From Toxorhynchites rutilus septentrionalis (Eukaryota; Arthropoda; Insecta; Diptera; Culicidae), in contig NC_073746.1 in assembly GCF_029784135.1 (NCBI RefSeq), forward strand, positions 286,761,348-286,825,347: DNA of 64,000 nt. Reading direction: 5' to 3'. Below the pieces are notes generated by a model. That model ran no database searches and was not told the DNA's origin. It saw only the letters and a program-made list of their open reading frames with translations. Every line of letters starts with the position of its first letter. Position 1 is the first letter of the stretch. The position numbers and the translations under genes were made by a program. Of the stretch, positions 42,334 to 53,655 are shown piece by piece.

Positions 42334-43630
42334 AAGGGCGAACACGAAATTATTGCGACACATTCAACAGGGCATAACTTTTTTACCATTGGGTTAAAAT
42401 CAACCAAATTTTGCACACTTTCTCATTGATGTGTATTGTCTACATGCTGTCAAACTCGGAGTCGTGTTTTTCGATTCAACGAAAATGGAGGTGAACCAAC
42501 GCGAGTCGAGAAAACAAATTCTTTCCAAACACCTGGAATTTCCTGACCTGTCGCACCGGCGGGCGGGAAAAATGTTGAACATTCACCATTCAACCGTCTT
42601 CAGAGTGTTGAAGCGGTTCCAGGAGCGGTTGACGTTGGACCACGGCAAAGGAGCTGGAAGAAAACTGGGACCGGAGAACAAAAAGACGGAGGGAAAGGTG
42701 AAGCGGATGATTAAAGCAAATCCCAACGTCTCAAGCCGTGATTTGGCTAAAAAGATCGTCACGTCGCAAAGCTACGTCCAGAATGCAAAGAAGAGAGCTG
42801 GACTACATACATACAAGGTACAAAACTTCCCAAATCGCGATGAGCGGCAACAATCGATGGCTAAAACTCGGGCACGGAAGCTCTACGAGAAGATACTGAC
42901 AAAATATGGCTGCTGTGTGATGGACGACGAAACGTATATAAAAGCCGATTTTAAGCAAATTCCGGGGTTGGAGTTTTTCACCGGCCAGAGCAAATTCGAT
43001 GTGGACGAAAAATTTAAGAAGAAAAAAATGTCGAAGTTCGCCTCCAAATATCTCGTTTGGCAGGCCATCTGCTCTTGTGGACTGAGGAGTGAGCCTTTCG
43101 TGACAAAGGGCACAGTAAATGGCGAGATCTACAAATCTGAGTGCCTCGAGAAGCGCCTTTTGCCGTTCTTGCAGCAGCACGATGAAGCTCCGCTATTTTG
43201 GCCAGATTTGGCATCATGCCACTATTCTAAAAGTGTCCTGGAGTGGTATGAGGCCAATTCTGTCCATTTTGTTCCAAAGGACATGAATCCGCCAAACGGT
43301 CTGGAGCTGCGCCCGGTGGAGCAGTATTGGGCAATAATGAAGCGGGAACTTCGGAAGAGCAAGAAGACAGTCAAAGACGAGAAGGACATGTTAAGAAAAT
43401 GGAGAAAAAACTGAGAAACTGGTACCGGATAACACTGTAAAGACTTTGATGGAGGGCATCAAGCGAAAATGCGTTCAGTTTTACACTCAAGGCTCCATCG
43501 ATTAACTTTTCTTTTGATTTTTGAAGTAAATATATGTATAAAACTACCCTAAAATTTTGGTTTGATTCTAAACATAATAAGAAAATTGGCATGACATTTT
43601 CGGTGTCGCAATAATTTCGTGTTCGCCCTT
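42334..43630 (+). mobile_element. Near-intact ITmD37E transposon
   Basis: A 1,297-bp element with perfect 28-bp inverted repeats (42334-42361 and 43603-43630, starting AAGGGCGAACACGAAATTAT), each flanked by TA (42332-42333 and 43631-43632). The transposase is open except for one frameshift near its C-terminus. The perfect terminal repeats and long open frame make it the best-preserved DNA transposon in the window. Confidence 0.93.
42485..43506 (+). pseudogene. ITmD37E transposase with one C-terminal frameshift
   Basis: The start MEVNQRESRKQILSKHLEFP aligns with the starts of the two copies at 1591 and 5230; an upstream in-frame ATG at 42431 is less likely. Residues 1-120 form the paired HTH region. 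Catalytic motifs are complete: CVMDDETYIKADFKQIPG, FWPDLASCHYSKSVLEWY and ELRPVEQYWAIMKRELRK, with 37 residues between the second Asp and the Glu. The frame stops at 43412-43414 after KWRKN. A +1 shift at the A6 tract 43405-43410 would reopen it to a family-like tail (VKTLMEGIKRKCVQF) ending near 43505. The loss is small, and activity of the truncated form cannot be excluded. Confidence 0.88.
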
Positions 43631-43777
43631 TACCAACAGAAATCAAATCGCCGAATGTGGACTGCCTAAACCCAAAATTAATTTTTAGCATCTGTTTTGA
43701 CATATCAATTTATAACATTAAATGAGCTTAAAATAAACAAAAACCCTCCCATACTTGTACCGTATTTGTATAACATA

Positions 43778-44060
43778 CTAGCTGACCCGGCCAACTTATT
43801 TGTTTGATCAGCTCCACGAAAAAACTGCTACAAATATATCTAAAAAATGTTTGCCTTCGCCATCCAGATTTTTCTGGTATTGCAACATAAACATTAATGC
43901 CGGTCTTCAAATGAACAGTAGCATTGAACATTCAAACAACGTAAGATTACTCGCGGATATTTGTGAGAATTGTTAGATAAATATCTTTCAGCTATTTATG
44001 TAGCATCGCGAATTCAGGTTTTTCATCCTGGAACAAATAATTCAATCTGTTAAAGTGGGC
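43778..44060 (-). mobile_element. Helitron-like 3' end, copy C
   Basis: Minus strand. It ends ...CCGGGTCAGCTAG|T at 43778 like the other copies. The body CGGATATTTGTGAGAATTG near 43960 is too diverged to place a 5' end, so the right boundary is a guess. Confidence 0.55.
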
Positions 44061-44562
44061 CAAAATATACTCCAAAAAAGCAACAGAGGTGATGTCATTG
44101 AATATTTGAGCCCAGTCAGTATTCTGCAAGCTATCTGATTTTCTGTCACAGTTACATTGAAATCTTTTTCATCTGTAATATTTCATTCAAAAATCTGTAT
44201 CGCAATCGGTTCCATACAAAATATTTGTTGCATGAAAAATCTGTTGAAGAAAAAATACTCTAGTCTCGAATTTCTCATCTGTTTGATAATTGCTATACAC
44301 TATTGCTGAACTTTTAATTATCAGTAGTTAAGTTTCGAGCTACGCTATGCTGTTTGATCAAATGTTCAGAATTCATCATTTTGATCATCGTATCGACACG
44401 TACTCGACACTTGCCGAGGACTAAGGCATAGTAGGAATATGCGAGCGAACTGTCATCACTCTACAGGCAATCGATTTTTGACAAACAGAGATTTATTTAC
44501 GGAGCAATTTCATATTCAGGCACGGTGTTCATTCCCCATAAAAAAAAACTAGAAGTGAGTCT

Positions 44563-45400
44563 ATCTATGATATAACCGCAAGGTGGACGTAGGACCAACG
44601 TTGGCTTAGCAACCAAAAAGTAACAAGCACATAACTCTTACACATTTCATCTTTCGAATAAAGTGATTATCATACCACTTCGTTTAGCCGGAAAAGAATT
44701 ATTAACGCTCAAAGAAGGAATCGATTCCTCCTCGGAAATACCCAACGCAAATAGTACCCCCTCCCCAAGCCCCGACAGTTGGAATCATCGTTGATCCAAG
44801 GTAGGATTATTAACGCTTGAGAAGGAATGGATTCCTCCTCGGAATTACACCGCAAAAATAAAACCCCATTCCGGTCTCGTAAGCAAATAATTGATAACGC
44901 TGCTTTCATAAGTGTGATGTGATTTCTTCGATATGGTGAAATAATACCCACTACACCATATGAAACATTTCGTATTCTTCAATATCAAATCCATAGTCAA
45001 TCGGCATCGAATTATAATCGATACCTCGATTTTCGCTAAATGTTCCGTTCAGTTCGGCTGCAGAAACGAAATGGAATTGGAAGGAAACAGCATGATGCAA
45101 AGGCGTATGAGCGTGACCTTCCTTATCTCACGACGCCATAACAATGGATTTCCGAGTGTGCGGATTTATGTGATTTCAATAGCCTGTTTCAGGTCAATAA
45201 TTAACAATTATATAACTATTGGACATTTTGTCTTGCGAATGAAACGATTATCATACCACTCCGTTCAGCCGGAAAAGAGGTATTAACGTTCAAAACTCAG
45301 CATTCCAAGCGTCACTCTCTCGTTTTCGAAACTTAGAACTTACACCCCGGTACAGGAATGAAACACGTAGTCCTACGTCGAAAAACCTGAAAACGCCTTC
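44563..45400 (+). repeat. Promoter-family dispersed repeat, two partial copies
   Basis: The start GTCTATCTATGATATAACCG with CAAGGTGGACGTAGGACC matches 49768 and the reverse complement of 56990. From 44614 it shares AAAAAGTAACAAG, CACTTCGTTTAG and TATTAACGCTCAAA with the 1074-1360 copy. A second partial copy at 45170-45390 ends ACACGTAGTCCTACGTCG. Several short internal duplications (GGAATCGATTCCTCCTCGGA / GGAATGGATTCCTCCTCGGA at 44718 and 44826) show local tandem growth. Confidence 0.6.
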
Positions 45401-47270
45401 AATGCTTATTCGATGCTCGTTAGATTGGGTATGTTTCTGCGATCTAACATTGCAGCAGCCTTGAAGGGCCCAATCATCGAAATCAAATCTCTGCCTCATC
45501 AGTTTTACCAACTCCATGTGTCATTATTTTCATTACTTCAGAAAATCTGTATCTATCTGTAATCTATCTATCTGTCAAAAATCTGAAATCTGTACGTAGA
45601 GAATCTGTACCAAAAAAAAATCGAAAAACTCTGTTCGTGTGGCAACACTGCTTATACCCTGCACGGAGTCAACGTACTTAGACAGTTACAGTTACCGGGT
45701 ATGCTATAAGGGTCCTCACGTTAGTGTTGAAAATTGCGAAAATGACTGAATTTTTTTTCAATTTTCAATGTAAATTTATGAAAAATTGATAAGTAATTCT
45801 TCCTAAAAAGCCTCAAATTTGTTGTAGAAATATGTGTTTCACGCGATTTGATATATTTTTTCTATATATTGCAATGGAAAATATGATTTACTAACGTTTT
45901 TCTACTGCAGTCTGATACGGCTGACTTAAATCCCAGCATCGCATGCCTTGTTGAAAGCGTCCATAAAATATAGCTTCGTCATTGAAACATTAAGAGATGC
46001 ATGATACCTTTCCTTCCAATCTCCGAAAAGGCCCCGAGGTATCCAGCTCTGCAAAAAAGTATGACCATTCTTCAGAGGACAACACAGGCAAATCTCAACG
46101 AAAAGAATGAATTACCTGAACGTTACCATGAGGATCCAACGCATTATTGAGCTTCCGATCATATATGTTAGAGTATCAATGGATGTATGGGTAAAAAGTG
46201 ATTTTCGAATTTCAAAAGGTATTTAATCAAAAATGTTGATTCCCACGAAAAACTACCCTATGCAAAATATTAGCTCAATCGGACTTCATTTACTAGTGTC
46301 GCACAGCGGTTAAAGTTTGAGTTTTTTTCAAAACCCAAAAATCACCCAAAGGAAATCGGAGTTTTCGAAAAAAAAAATTTATGCCAAATGTGTTCAAATT
46401 GCATGAAACGTTGAGATCAAGTGTCATCTCGTAAAAAAATGTTTTTGTTCAAAAACGAAAGTCTGGGACTCCGTCGTTTTTTCGGAATAGGAGGCAAAAC
46501 CTATGGTTCAGGGTGCCAATGAAAATAGTTTTATAGATTTTTCACACGGGACTCCCTGCAAATTGTTGATTTGCACGATAAAATATTCTATGCAACATAT
46601 TGGCTCATTCGGACTTCATTTGTTGTTTTCGCAGATTTCAAAATTTAAGTTTTCTGAAAATCGAAATATCGCCCAAGGGGGGTAAAGGAAATCGGGGGTT
46701 TTTCACACTTAACAGCATGCAATTCGATATGTTTTTGTTGGATTCGAGGAAAACTTCACGCAAGTTTTATCAATAAAAGTTGTTGTTCCGTACATATTTC
46801 TCTATGTCCTCAATTCGCACTTCCATATCATAGGAGAAATCATTGGTAGTGATTGATAAACTTGAATCGTTCGTGTAACTTTTAATTAATTAATTTCCAG
46901 GTGGGATAATTAATATTCAGGTTCGACATTTTTGATGAGCGAAATTTACGCACTACCTGAATTAAAATACGGCAAAAGTAATTACTTTTTGGTTAGTTTT
47001 TTGACGTAGGATTACGTCTTTCGGGAACATATTGGGGTACAAATTGAAAATCGAAAATCGAGCGCACCGTGAAAATTGTCCAATTTCAAATGCTTATTGC
47101 TCAGTCATTTCATGATGGATTGATGAGATTTTTGCGTCAATAAATTTCGGCACTCCATAACAATTTTTTACATTGAATAAAATAATATACGTCATGAAAC
47201 TAACTATCAAACAAATGAAAAATCTCAACCCTTATCCTAACTGAAATACCCATTTCTGATTGGTCGAAAC
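45401..47270. other. Non-coding repeats; no supported gene
   Basis: TCTATCTG-like microsatellite near 45545-45580. 46220-46400 and 46540-46720 are related ~330-bp-spaced segments sharing TGCAAAATATTAGCTCAATC / TGCAACATATTGGCTCATTC and CGGACTTCATTT. GACGTAGGATTACGTC occurs at 47003. Confidence 0.5.
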
Positions 47271-47287
47271 TGAAAACACATGCGGCG

Positions 47288-47522
47288 GGTCCCAAACAGA
47301 GACATCAGAACCAAGCTGCTTGGGGGAAATCGGCATTACAAACACATGAAAGTAGGGGGAGCTTTTGTTCCATCGAAATGTGTTCTCTAACAGAGACATC
47401 AAAACCAAGCTGCCTGGGGGAAATTGGCATTGCAGATACATGAAAGTAGGTGGTGATTTTTTCCCCACCGACATGTATTCCAGAGATTTCAAATCCAAGG
47501 TGTCTAGGGGAAATCAGCATGT
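47288..47522 (+). repeat. ~92-bp minisatellite array, orientation 1
   Basis: Three units with spacing 93 and 91 bp, each containing GAGACATCARAACCAAGCTG, GGGGGAAATYGGCATT and ACATGAAAGTAGG. The reverse complement of this unit forms the array at 50243-50795. Confidence 0.85.
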
Positions 47523-49570
47523 AAATACCCTTGTGGTCGATAGTTTAACTAACGACGCGCACAAATGGATAGTGCTCATTGTAACTAGCGTGGGCATTGC
47601 TGATTGCATACGTGCTGGCGAATAAGTTAGGAGCGATGAACGAGTGTTTTTTCGTTCCAATAAGAATCTTTCGATGGGTTGATTGAAGTATGATGTTTCA
47701 ATGAACTGAATAGAACTTATGCTTGATAGAATATAAATAAAATTTAAATTTGGAACTTTTATGTTGGTTGCTTCGTGAAATTTCATATCAATGACCGATC
47801 ATGTATTGTAAAACTTTTAGCACAACTGTAAGTGTAAAATTGTACATGGTAGCTATTGTGTTGAAATGACTTGAAATATGAATGTTTTTTTTTCTCCCAA
47901 GGAAAGTTCATGCGACGAGCAAAATTGGAAAAATGAAGGAATATTCGAAAAGGTGATTTCACCTATGCTCTACATATCATATTGGGTTCTGTTAGCCCAA
48001 TTGAAATTCGCATTGAAGCATGTAGCATCGTTTTCCGTAGGGTTTAAAGCGAAAAGGAAATGGGTCGAATGAACACTCTGAATATAAAAAATTATAAATA
48101 AAATTACCTTTTCCATTTCAAATATATTTTCTGTATACTAAAGTAACACTTTTTTCTGGTGAGAAAACTTGTGTTCGATAATGATAATTATCTTATTTTA
48201 CATTGATGACACATAACACACATAACACAGGAGCCACCTCGTCCAGGACCACAGAGGGCGGCTTTGGTACGTGATACGCACCATCTAATGACTAAACACC
48301 ATCCTTCTATCATTATCACTCGGTTATGGACACTGGTGGAGTGAACAAACAAAACCTAACAACCAGATCATTATCGAAGAGTTTAACAATGTAATTCTTC
48401 AAACATATCCAACGTCAGCATGCAGTAGATAGCCTAACGGAATCCTACGTCAACTATGCGGTCGTGTCTTGGCCACAACCCTCCTGTGACTTTTTCCTCG
48501 AGTTCAATACTGTGGGAAAAAATAAACGGAAAAACGAATTTGAATCGATTTTTTTTAAATTTGTTGGATTTTAAGAACTAAATGCCATGATTCTGCACGC
48601 TATTCTGTCTGTGTGAGTGGTTTTCGATTTTGCGCGCGAGTACAGGAGGGTTAACCTAACAATTCCAAAAATAGCCTAATGTCCAAACTAAAATACTTGT
48701 AACTGTGGAAAAAATAGATCGTGGTACAATAATTTTGAAATGTAATCAATGGTATATTTCGAAACAAAAAATAACAGGGCAAACGTAATGCACCATGCAA
48801 ATTTATGACGTTTTTCAGCAACAGAATATTTCTAGGCAACTGGTGACATTGCGCTTTTTTCTCTGCTGTCAATTTTGTGGCTCTTATTTCTTTTGCGATT
48901 TTTTTTCATTCACGGAACTTTGCACCACTGCTTTCATGTTATATTTTTGCAATGTTTGAAAAAAGTTCGAAAAATTCAATGGGATATGGTTTACGAATTC
49001 ACATTCGAAACATCATCATTCTGCATTAAGTCATAAGCAGTCATAAGAGTTTGTATAGACTCCAAGGTTACGTTACCGGTAGTTCTGTTCCAGATTTGTT
49101 GTAAAAATTTAACATTCTTGAACTCCCGCTTCTTCCTAGAAAGCGCTCGCTTTCTCAGAGCCCAAGTTCTTTGGATTGGTCGTACCTCAAGACGTTTGGC
49201 AAATTTTGGTACAACACTATTGTAGACATATAACAGTTGTAGTTTAGCAATAAACCCGCCATTATTAGAAGAAGAAACAATTTACAAACCCGAAATATTG
49301 CGAAAGCTTTTAAAAAAACTATAAAAAAGTATCCAACAGTTTTCGATCTCTCTTACTCGTTTCATCAGTCACCGATCTGGACGTTATATCTTGTTGCTGT
49401 CGGTGAAATAAAACATGAACTCAAAGTGATTTTTTCTATTTATTAATTATTATTATTATACATAAACCTCACATAAATACATAACGATCACATAAAAAGA
49501 TACATTTTCAGTAAGTTTTATATACAAATCGCTGGATTGTAGAGGGTGCATTTTTTCAAACCAAGAAGCA
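47523..49570. other. No supported gene; one short inverted-repeat pair
   Basis: AACCCTCCTGT at 48478-48488 faces ACAGGAGGGTT at 48643-48653, with TTAA at the right end, suggesting a ~175-bp MITE. 48400-48480 contains TCCTACGTCAACTATGCGG, related to the promoter-family motif. Nothing else is supported. Confidence 0.4.
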
Positions 49571-49762
49571 TCTTTCCTGTAGGGGTAGTGAGGGCAAATT
49601 GGTCAGTGGGGGTAAAGTGGTCACTTGCTTGTTCGGTAGTATAACTATTGACTGGAGATGGCGTATTGATAATCACCTTATGTTTGATTAATTTAATGAC
49701 TTTTGAGTCACCCTGTACTTCAGTAGAGCTGTCGCATGTCAAAATATGAATAAAAAAAAATA

Positions 49763-49830
49763 GTGGGTTATATCTATGATATAACCGCAAGGTTCACGTG
49801 GAACTACCTTAGCTGATCATCATTCGTTTG
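49763..49830 (+). repeat. Start of promoter-family repeat
   Basis: GTGGGTTATATCTATGATAT followed by AACCGCAAGGTTCACGTGGA matches the starts at 44563 and, inverted, at 56920-56990. Confidence 0.6.
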
Positions 49831-50242
49831 TATTGATTAAATTCTTGATTGAATGAAACAGTTTCCAAATTCAATTGAGTTCAATATATTTGCTCTGTGA
49901 GTGAAAAAAATGAACAAATGCCGTGTAAAGTCAATTCATTTATTGTGATTGATTGTTCTTCGTTACAAGTAAATTTAATGACGGACCTTTTACGTTTGGT
50001 ATGATGACTAGAACAAAATATATGTACGGAAGAATTATCAAACGTTTGATGAACCAGCCTATAGCTGAAAATCTTTCCAATAAAGACAAAAAAAAATAAT
50101 AAAACGATTATTTTATTTTACATTTCCCTCTGAAGTTTACATCCCAAAAGTGTACATACTTCTCGAATCTCGAATTTGCTTGAAACTGGGAAGTTCATTC
50201 GCTTCTAGTGGCTGCACGATTTTCCCAGGTTCCTAAGTTTAG

Positions 50243-50795
50243 AAGATCATGTTAGGGCAAGCGAGGACAAAAGTACTCGCAGTTTGCATTTATTTGCAGA
50301 GACGATTTCCCCAGAAACCACGGTTTTGAAGTCTGTGTTAGGGAAACACATTTCAATCGGAACAAAAATACCCCCGATTTGTATGAATTCGCAATGCCGA
50401 TTTCCCCACGCTTCATGGATTTGAAGTCTGTGTTAGGGAAACACATTCCAGTCGGAACAAAAATACCCCCGACTTGCATGAATTTGAAATACCGATTTCT
50501 CCAGGCACCTTGGTTTAGAAATCTCTATTAGGGAACACATTTCGGTGGGAACAAAAGCTCCCCCTACTTTCGTGTGTTCTTTTTTCTTCTTTTTGGCTTT
50601 AAGAGGGTTTAAACTTTTCAGTTCACTCGCCTCTAGGCTCTTTCGTGTGCTTGCAATGCCGATTTCGCTGCTTGGTTTTAAAGTCTGTGTTAGGGAACAT
50701 TTTTCGATGAGAACAAAAGTCCCCCTACTTTCATGTATTTGCAATGCCGATTTCCCCAAGGCTGCTTGGTTTTGATGGCTGTGTTAGGGAAACCG
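50243..50795 (-). repeat. ~92-bp minisatellite array, orientation 2
   Basis: Five units plus a partial one. GATTTCYCC anchors lie at 50304, 50399, 50494, 50661 and 50749, so spacing is 95, 95, 167 and 88 bp. The long interval holds an extra ~70-bp T/C-rich stretch at 50578-50640. Each unit contains GTCTGTGTTAGGGAA and GGAACAAAARTMCCCC. Confidence 0.85.
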
Positions 50796-51799
50796 TAAAT
50801 CGGGCCAATCAAAACGATGCAGTTAGGGCGTTTAGATAACGCCTAATATTTTACAGTTATTCAATTGTTTATCTAATGAAAAACAACATTTTGTTAGTTG
50901 CGATAGATGCGTAGAAATATTCCCTATCAAGTGATGCAAACATCTCTCCTATCCAGTACGAAATGTTCGAGCTATAAGCATTCGAAATCTTTCATTTTTT
51001 CCTGCATGTTCTGTGTTTAGGTTTTCATTTTACCCTCCATATATTCCGGTTAGACGTAGTCCCACGTCAACAGAAATTGCTCTCTCGATAGTCATTCGGG
51101 CGTAGTTCTGTGCTCATGGTATCTGAGGAATTTCTCGTGAAATTTAGTTTATTAAATCTGAAATGTTGGACAAATCATCAGTTTTGACGACTGTTCACAT
51201 ATTCAAGGAGAGGTGAACAGATATTTTGTTTAATCTTAGCGATTAATTAGCATAGAAATTACTTTGATGTTTGGAGGCAAAGTGGTCATAAGTGAATAAC
51301 GACTTACATTCTGCTCTTGAAGAGGTTTCTTTTGTGGTTTTGACCCTGGAAAAATATGCCACTCCAACTCAACCAAGCCTCATTATACGGAGTGTTATGT
51401 GTTTCTTTCTACGTTTTTGTATGCATGAGAAAATTTCAATTGAGACTCTAGGTGAATATGCCAAGCTTATTTCATACATGTACCTACTATATCAAATATG
51501 ATTTGAACAAATTTGGACGAAAAAACGCATAAATCTATCCCATTTAACTTGATATGAGCGAGTGATCATTTTGTACTAGGTGACCACTGTACCTTCAAGC
51601 AAAAAAAAAGTTCGATTTTTCACCTTTTTTTTCTAACGATGAAAAATTTATTATTTTGAATTTTTATAGTAAAGGCCGCTTGCTACCTTGGACAACAATG
51701 AGTAGAACTATAATATTCCCCGAAAAACGAGATTGGAGCGGTATGTGAACGCAGGAAATGGAAATGGAAATGGGTGACCACTATGCCCCCACTTCCCCT

Positions 51800-52570
51800 A
51801 CATATACCTAATGCCCATTTCCAATATTGAAGACGATTTTTTGGATATCCTTTTCCTCGACTTCAATTAGATTGAAACCAGATAACAGATAGCTAACTAT
51901 TGAGAAGTGCACAGTTCTCCCTAATTAATCTAAAATTTCTGTTATGTTTGGATTAGAATATCGGTCAGGTACGGAAACGGTATCACAGTGACGAACTTGT
52001 TGAGTGTATGAGAACCAATCAAATTTATAGCTCTCGTTGGTGCACAGTTATGATCTTTTGCTGAATTTACATCACATTAAACGGTTGAGTGTATCTATAG
52101 TCAGAATGTTGTGCACGGTGTGTAGGAGCTGGTAATGAAGGATGTGAATATTATTTGAAATCATTTATTCAAAAAGCTAATTTTAAAATTTCGATTTACT
52201 CTTAAATAGCATGATTACTCAAAAGCCAACTTAACCTCAACTAGACTCTCCGGACGTTTCGAGTTACATGCACACAAAAACTTTGAAACCTACTCTGCTA
52301 TTTATGCTCTCTGGAATGGCTCAGACTCGGAGCAGAAAGAATGCCAAAGTGCATTTCCTTAATCGCAACTTTACAACAGTCACCTCTCCTTTTGCCTACG
52401 GGAAACTCTGTCTGAATCCGGCAGATATATGAGTGCCAGCTGTGCTGCGTTAGTAGCCCCCCTTGGAATACGTGAGTGGAACCCTGATACCTGTCCGAAG
52501 AAAGTACCGTTTATGGGTCAGAACGCCTTGGAAAAACGCTTCGCACTTGAGGATTATGTTGCCAAGGAAC
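51800..52570. other. No feature seen
   Basis: Ordinary AT-rich DNA without supported frames or repeats. Confidence 0.4.
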
Positions 52571-52578
52571 GCAAATAC

Positions 52579-52644
52579 CTGGCAGAGAGCAGCCGTGTAG
52601 CAGTGTAGCATCACCACCAGGAGTGTGATAATCATGTTTTTCAT
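52579..52644 (-). CDS. Candidate first exon encoding a signal peptide
   Basis: On the minus strand MKNMIITLLVVMLHCYTAALCQ is a textbook secretory signal: a Lys near the start, a hydrophobic core of about 10-12 residues, and a small-residue cleavage region (TAALC|Q). The codon for Gln ends in CAG followed directly by GTATTTGCG, a good splice donor, so the coding exon may end at 52579. Without splicing the frame runs to 64 codons (52450) with no recognisable domain. Mosquito genes for secreted proteins often place the signal peptide on a short first exon, which fits. No second exon was identified on the minus side, and no convincing TATA box is seen upstream. Product unknown. Confidence 0.4.
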
Positions 52645-53567
52645 TACAGTCCAGAAAGCGTTAAATCTACTCCCTTCGCTGTAACGTTATTACCTTTGGG
52701 TTTGCAATATGTCGGGTCGCTCGAGGAAAGCTAAGTAGCGGGTGGAAAGTGGAGATTATTATTAGAAATAATGCTCACGAGAGAAACCTTCCCAAGAAGC
52801 ACGAAGCGCCAATTCTTTGCTAAAGTATCATTTTTTTGTTGTTGAAATTATGAACATCCCCGGTTGCGTTCGTGTGAATCTACAAGCAGCGGGCACCCCA
52901 GCATTCGGAAAACGTGCGTTGCATAGGTGGAACCGGTTGTCTCGATGTTCTTCCTTACCCCCACCAACCCAGACACAAGTGGACACCGAAGCTGGCAGAA
53001 GAAAAACGAAGGCAAACAAAAGTTGGTACCTTGATTAAAGTGTTCGCCGGAGAAGACGGCAAACGATGGCGTTGTGTGGCGATGATGCAGCAAATACTTT
53101 TCACCTCGAAGCTTTGCTGCTTTCTTCGCAAAGTGTTTCGCTCACGGAATAGAAAATTAAGCAAATCTCCTGCCAAGAAGCCGAGAGCGGATGCTGCGAA
53201 TGAAAGCGTGCTCCGATTTTCCCAGTTACGGTAAATTTAATCAGAATTTGTTATGTTGGAGAGACGATGTGCGGGTGGGGATTGTGTAGCAGCAAGTAAT
53301 AATGTGTTGTGTAATAACAGAGTGAAATAGGTATTGCTGTTTGTGACAATAATGAAAATTGCAAATGAACTGATTTCGATGTAGTTTTTTGCCGCAGTTT
53401 ATGGTGCTGGTTAAACTCAATCTACCATATTGTTCACAACAAAATGAGAAAGTATCATCCATGTTATGTTTCCTTCAAATGTTTTGTCATTTCAGAAAAC
53501 TTAACTGAATATTGAACGATGACACGGCTTACGTGCGCCGTTTTAATGTTACCGAATGTTTGCTCTT
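52645..53567. other. Unique DNA; overlapping chance frames
   Basis: 52817-53234 is less AT-rich and carries frames on both strands that mutually overlap (52817-53038 plus, 52848-53093 minus, 52914-53234 plus). None has a domain I know. Confidence 0.35.
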
Positions 53568-53655
53568 TAACCTTTCCGAGACTGTTACACATACATACAT
53601 CCATGTTTATGAGTGTTTATTTTCTTTAGAAAATTCGTCTCGAGAGGGTTAAATA
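53568..53655. mobile_element. Tiny TTAA-flanked MITE
   Basis: TTAACCTTTCCGAGAC at the left faces, inverted, TTAACCCTCTCGAGAC at the right, about 56 bp apart. TTAA at both ends suggests a piggyBac-like mini-element. Confidence 0.55.

Larger units (their letters stand above)
49582..51798. mobile_element. TA-flanked DNA element with GGGGTAGTG ends
   Basis: The left end GGGGTAGTGAGGGCAAATTG and right end (reverse complement) GGGGAAGTGGGGGCATAGTG match at 20 of 24 positions. TA lies outside each (49580-49581 and 51799-51800). Size 2,217 bp. No transposase is visible. Inside are a start of the promoter-family repeat (49768) and the minisatellite at 50.2-50.8 kb, so the interior is composite. Another left end is at 14619-14682. 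Confidence 0.65.

Noticed and set aside
42803..43217. Minus-strand frames of 67-125 codons
   Set aside because: Antisense shadows of the ITmD37E transposase.
46200..46720. CRISPR-like array from repeated blocks
   Set aside because: Two diverged long segments about 330 bp apart, no short regular repeats, and a eukaryotic context.
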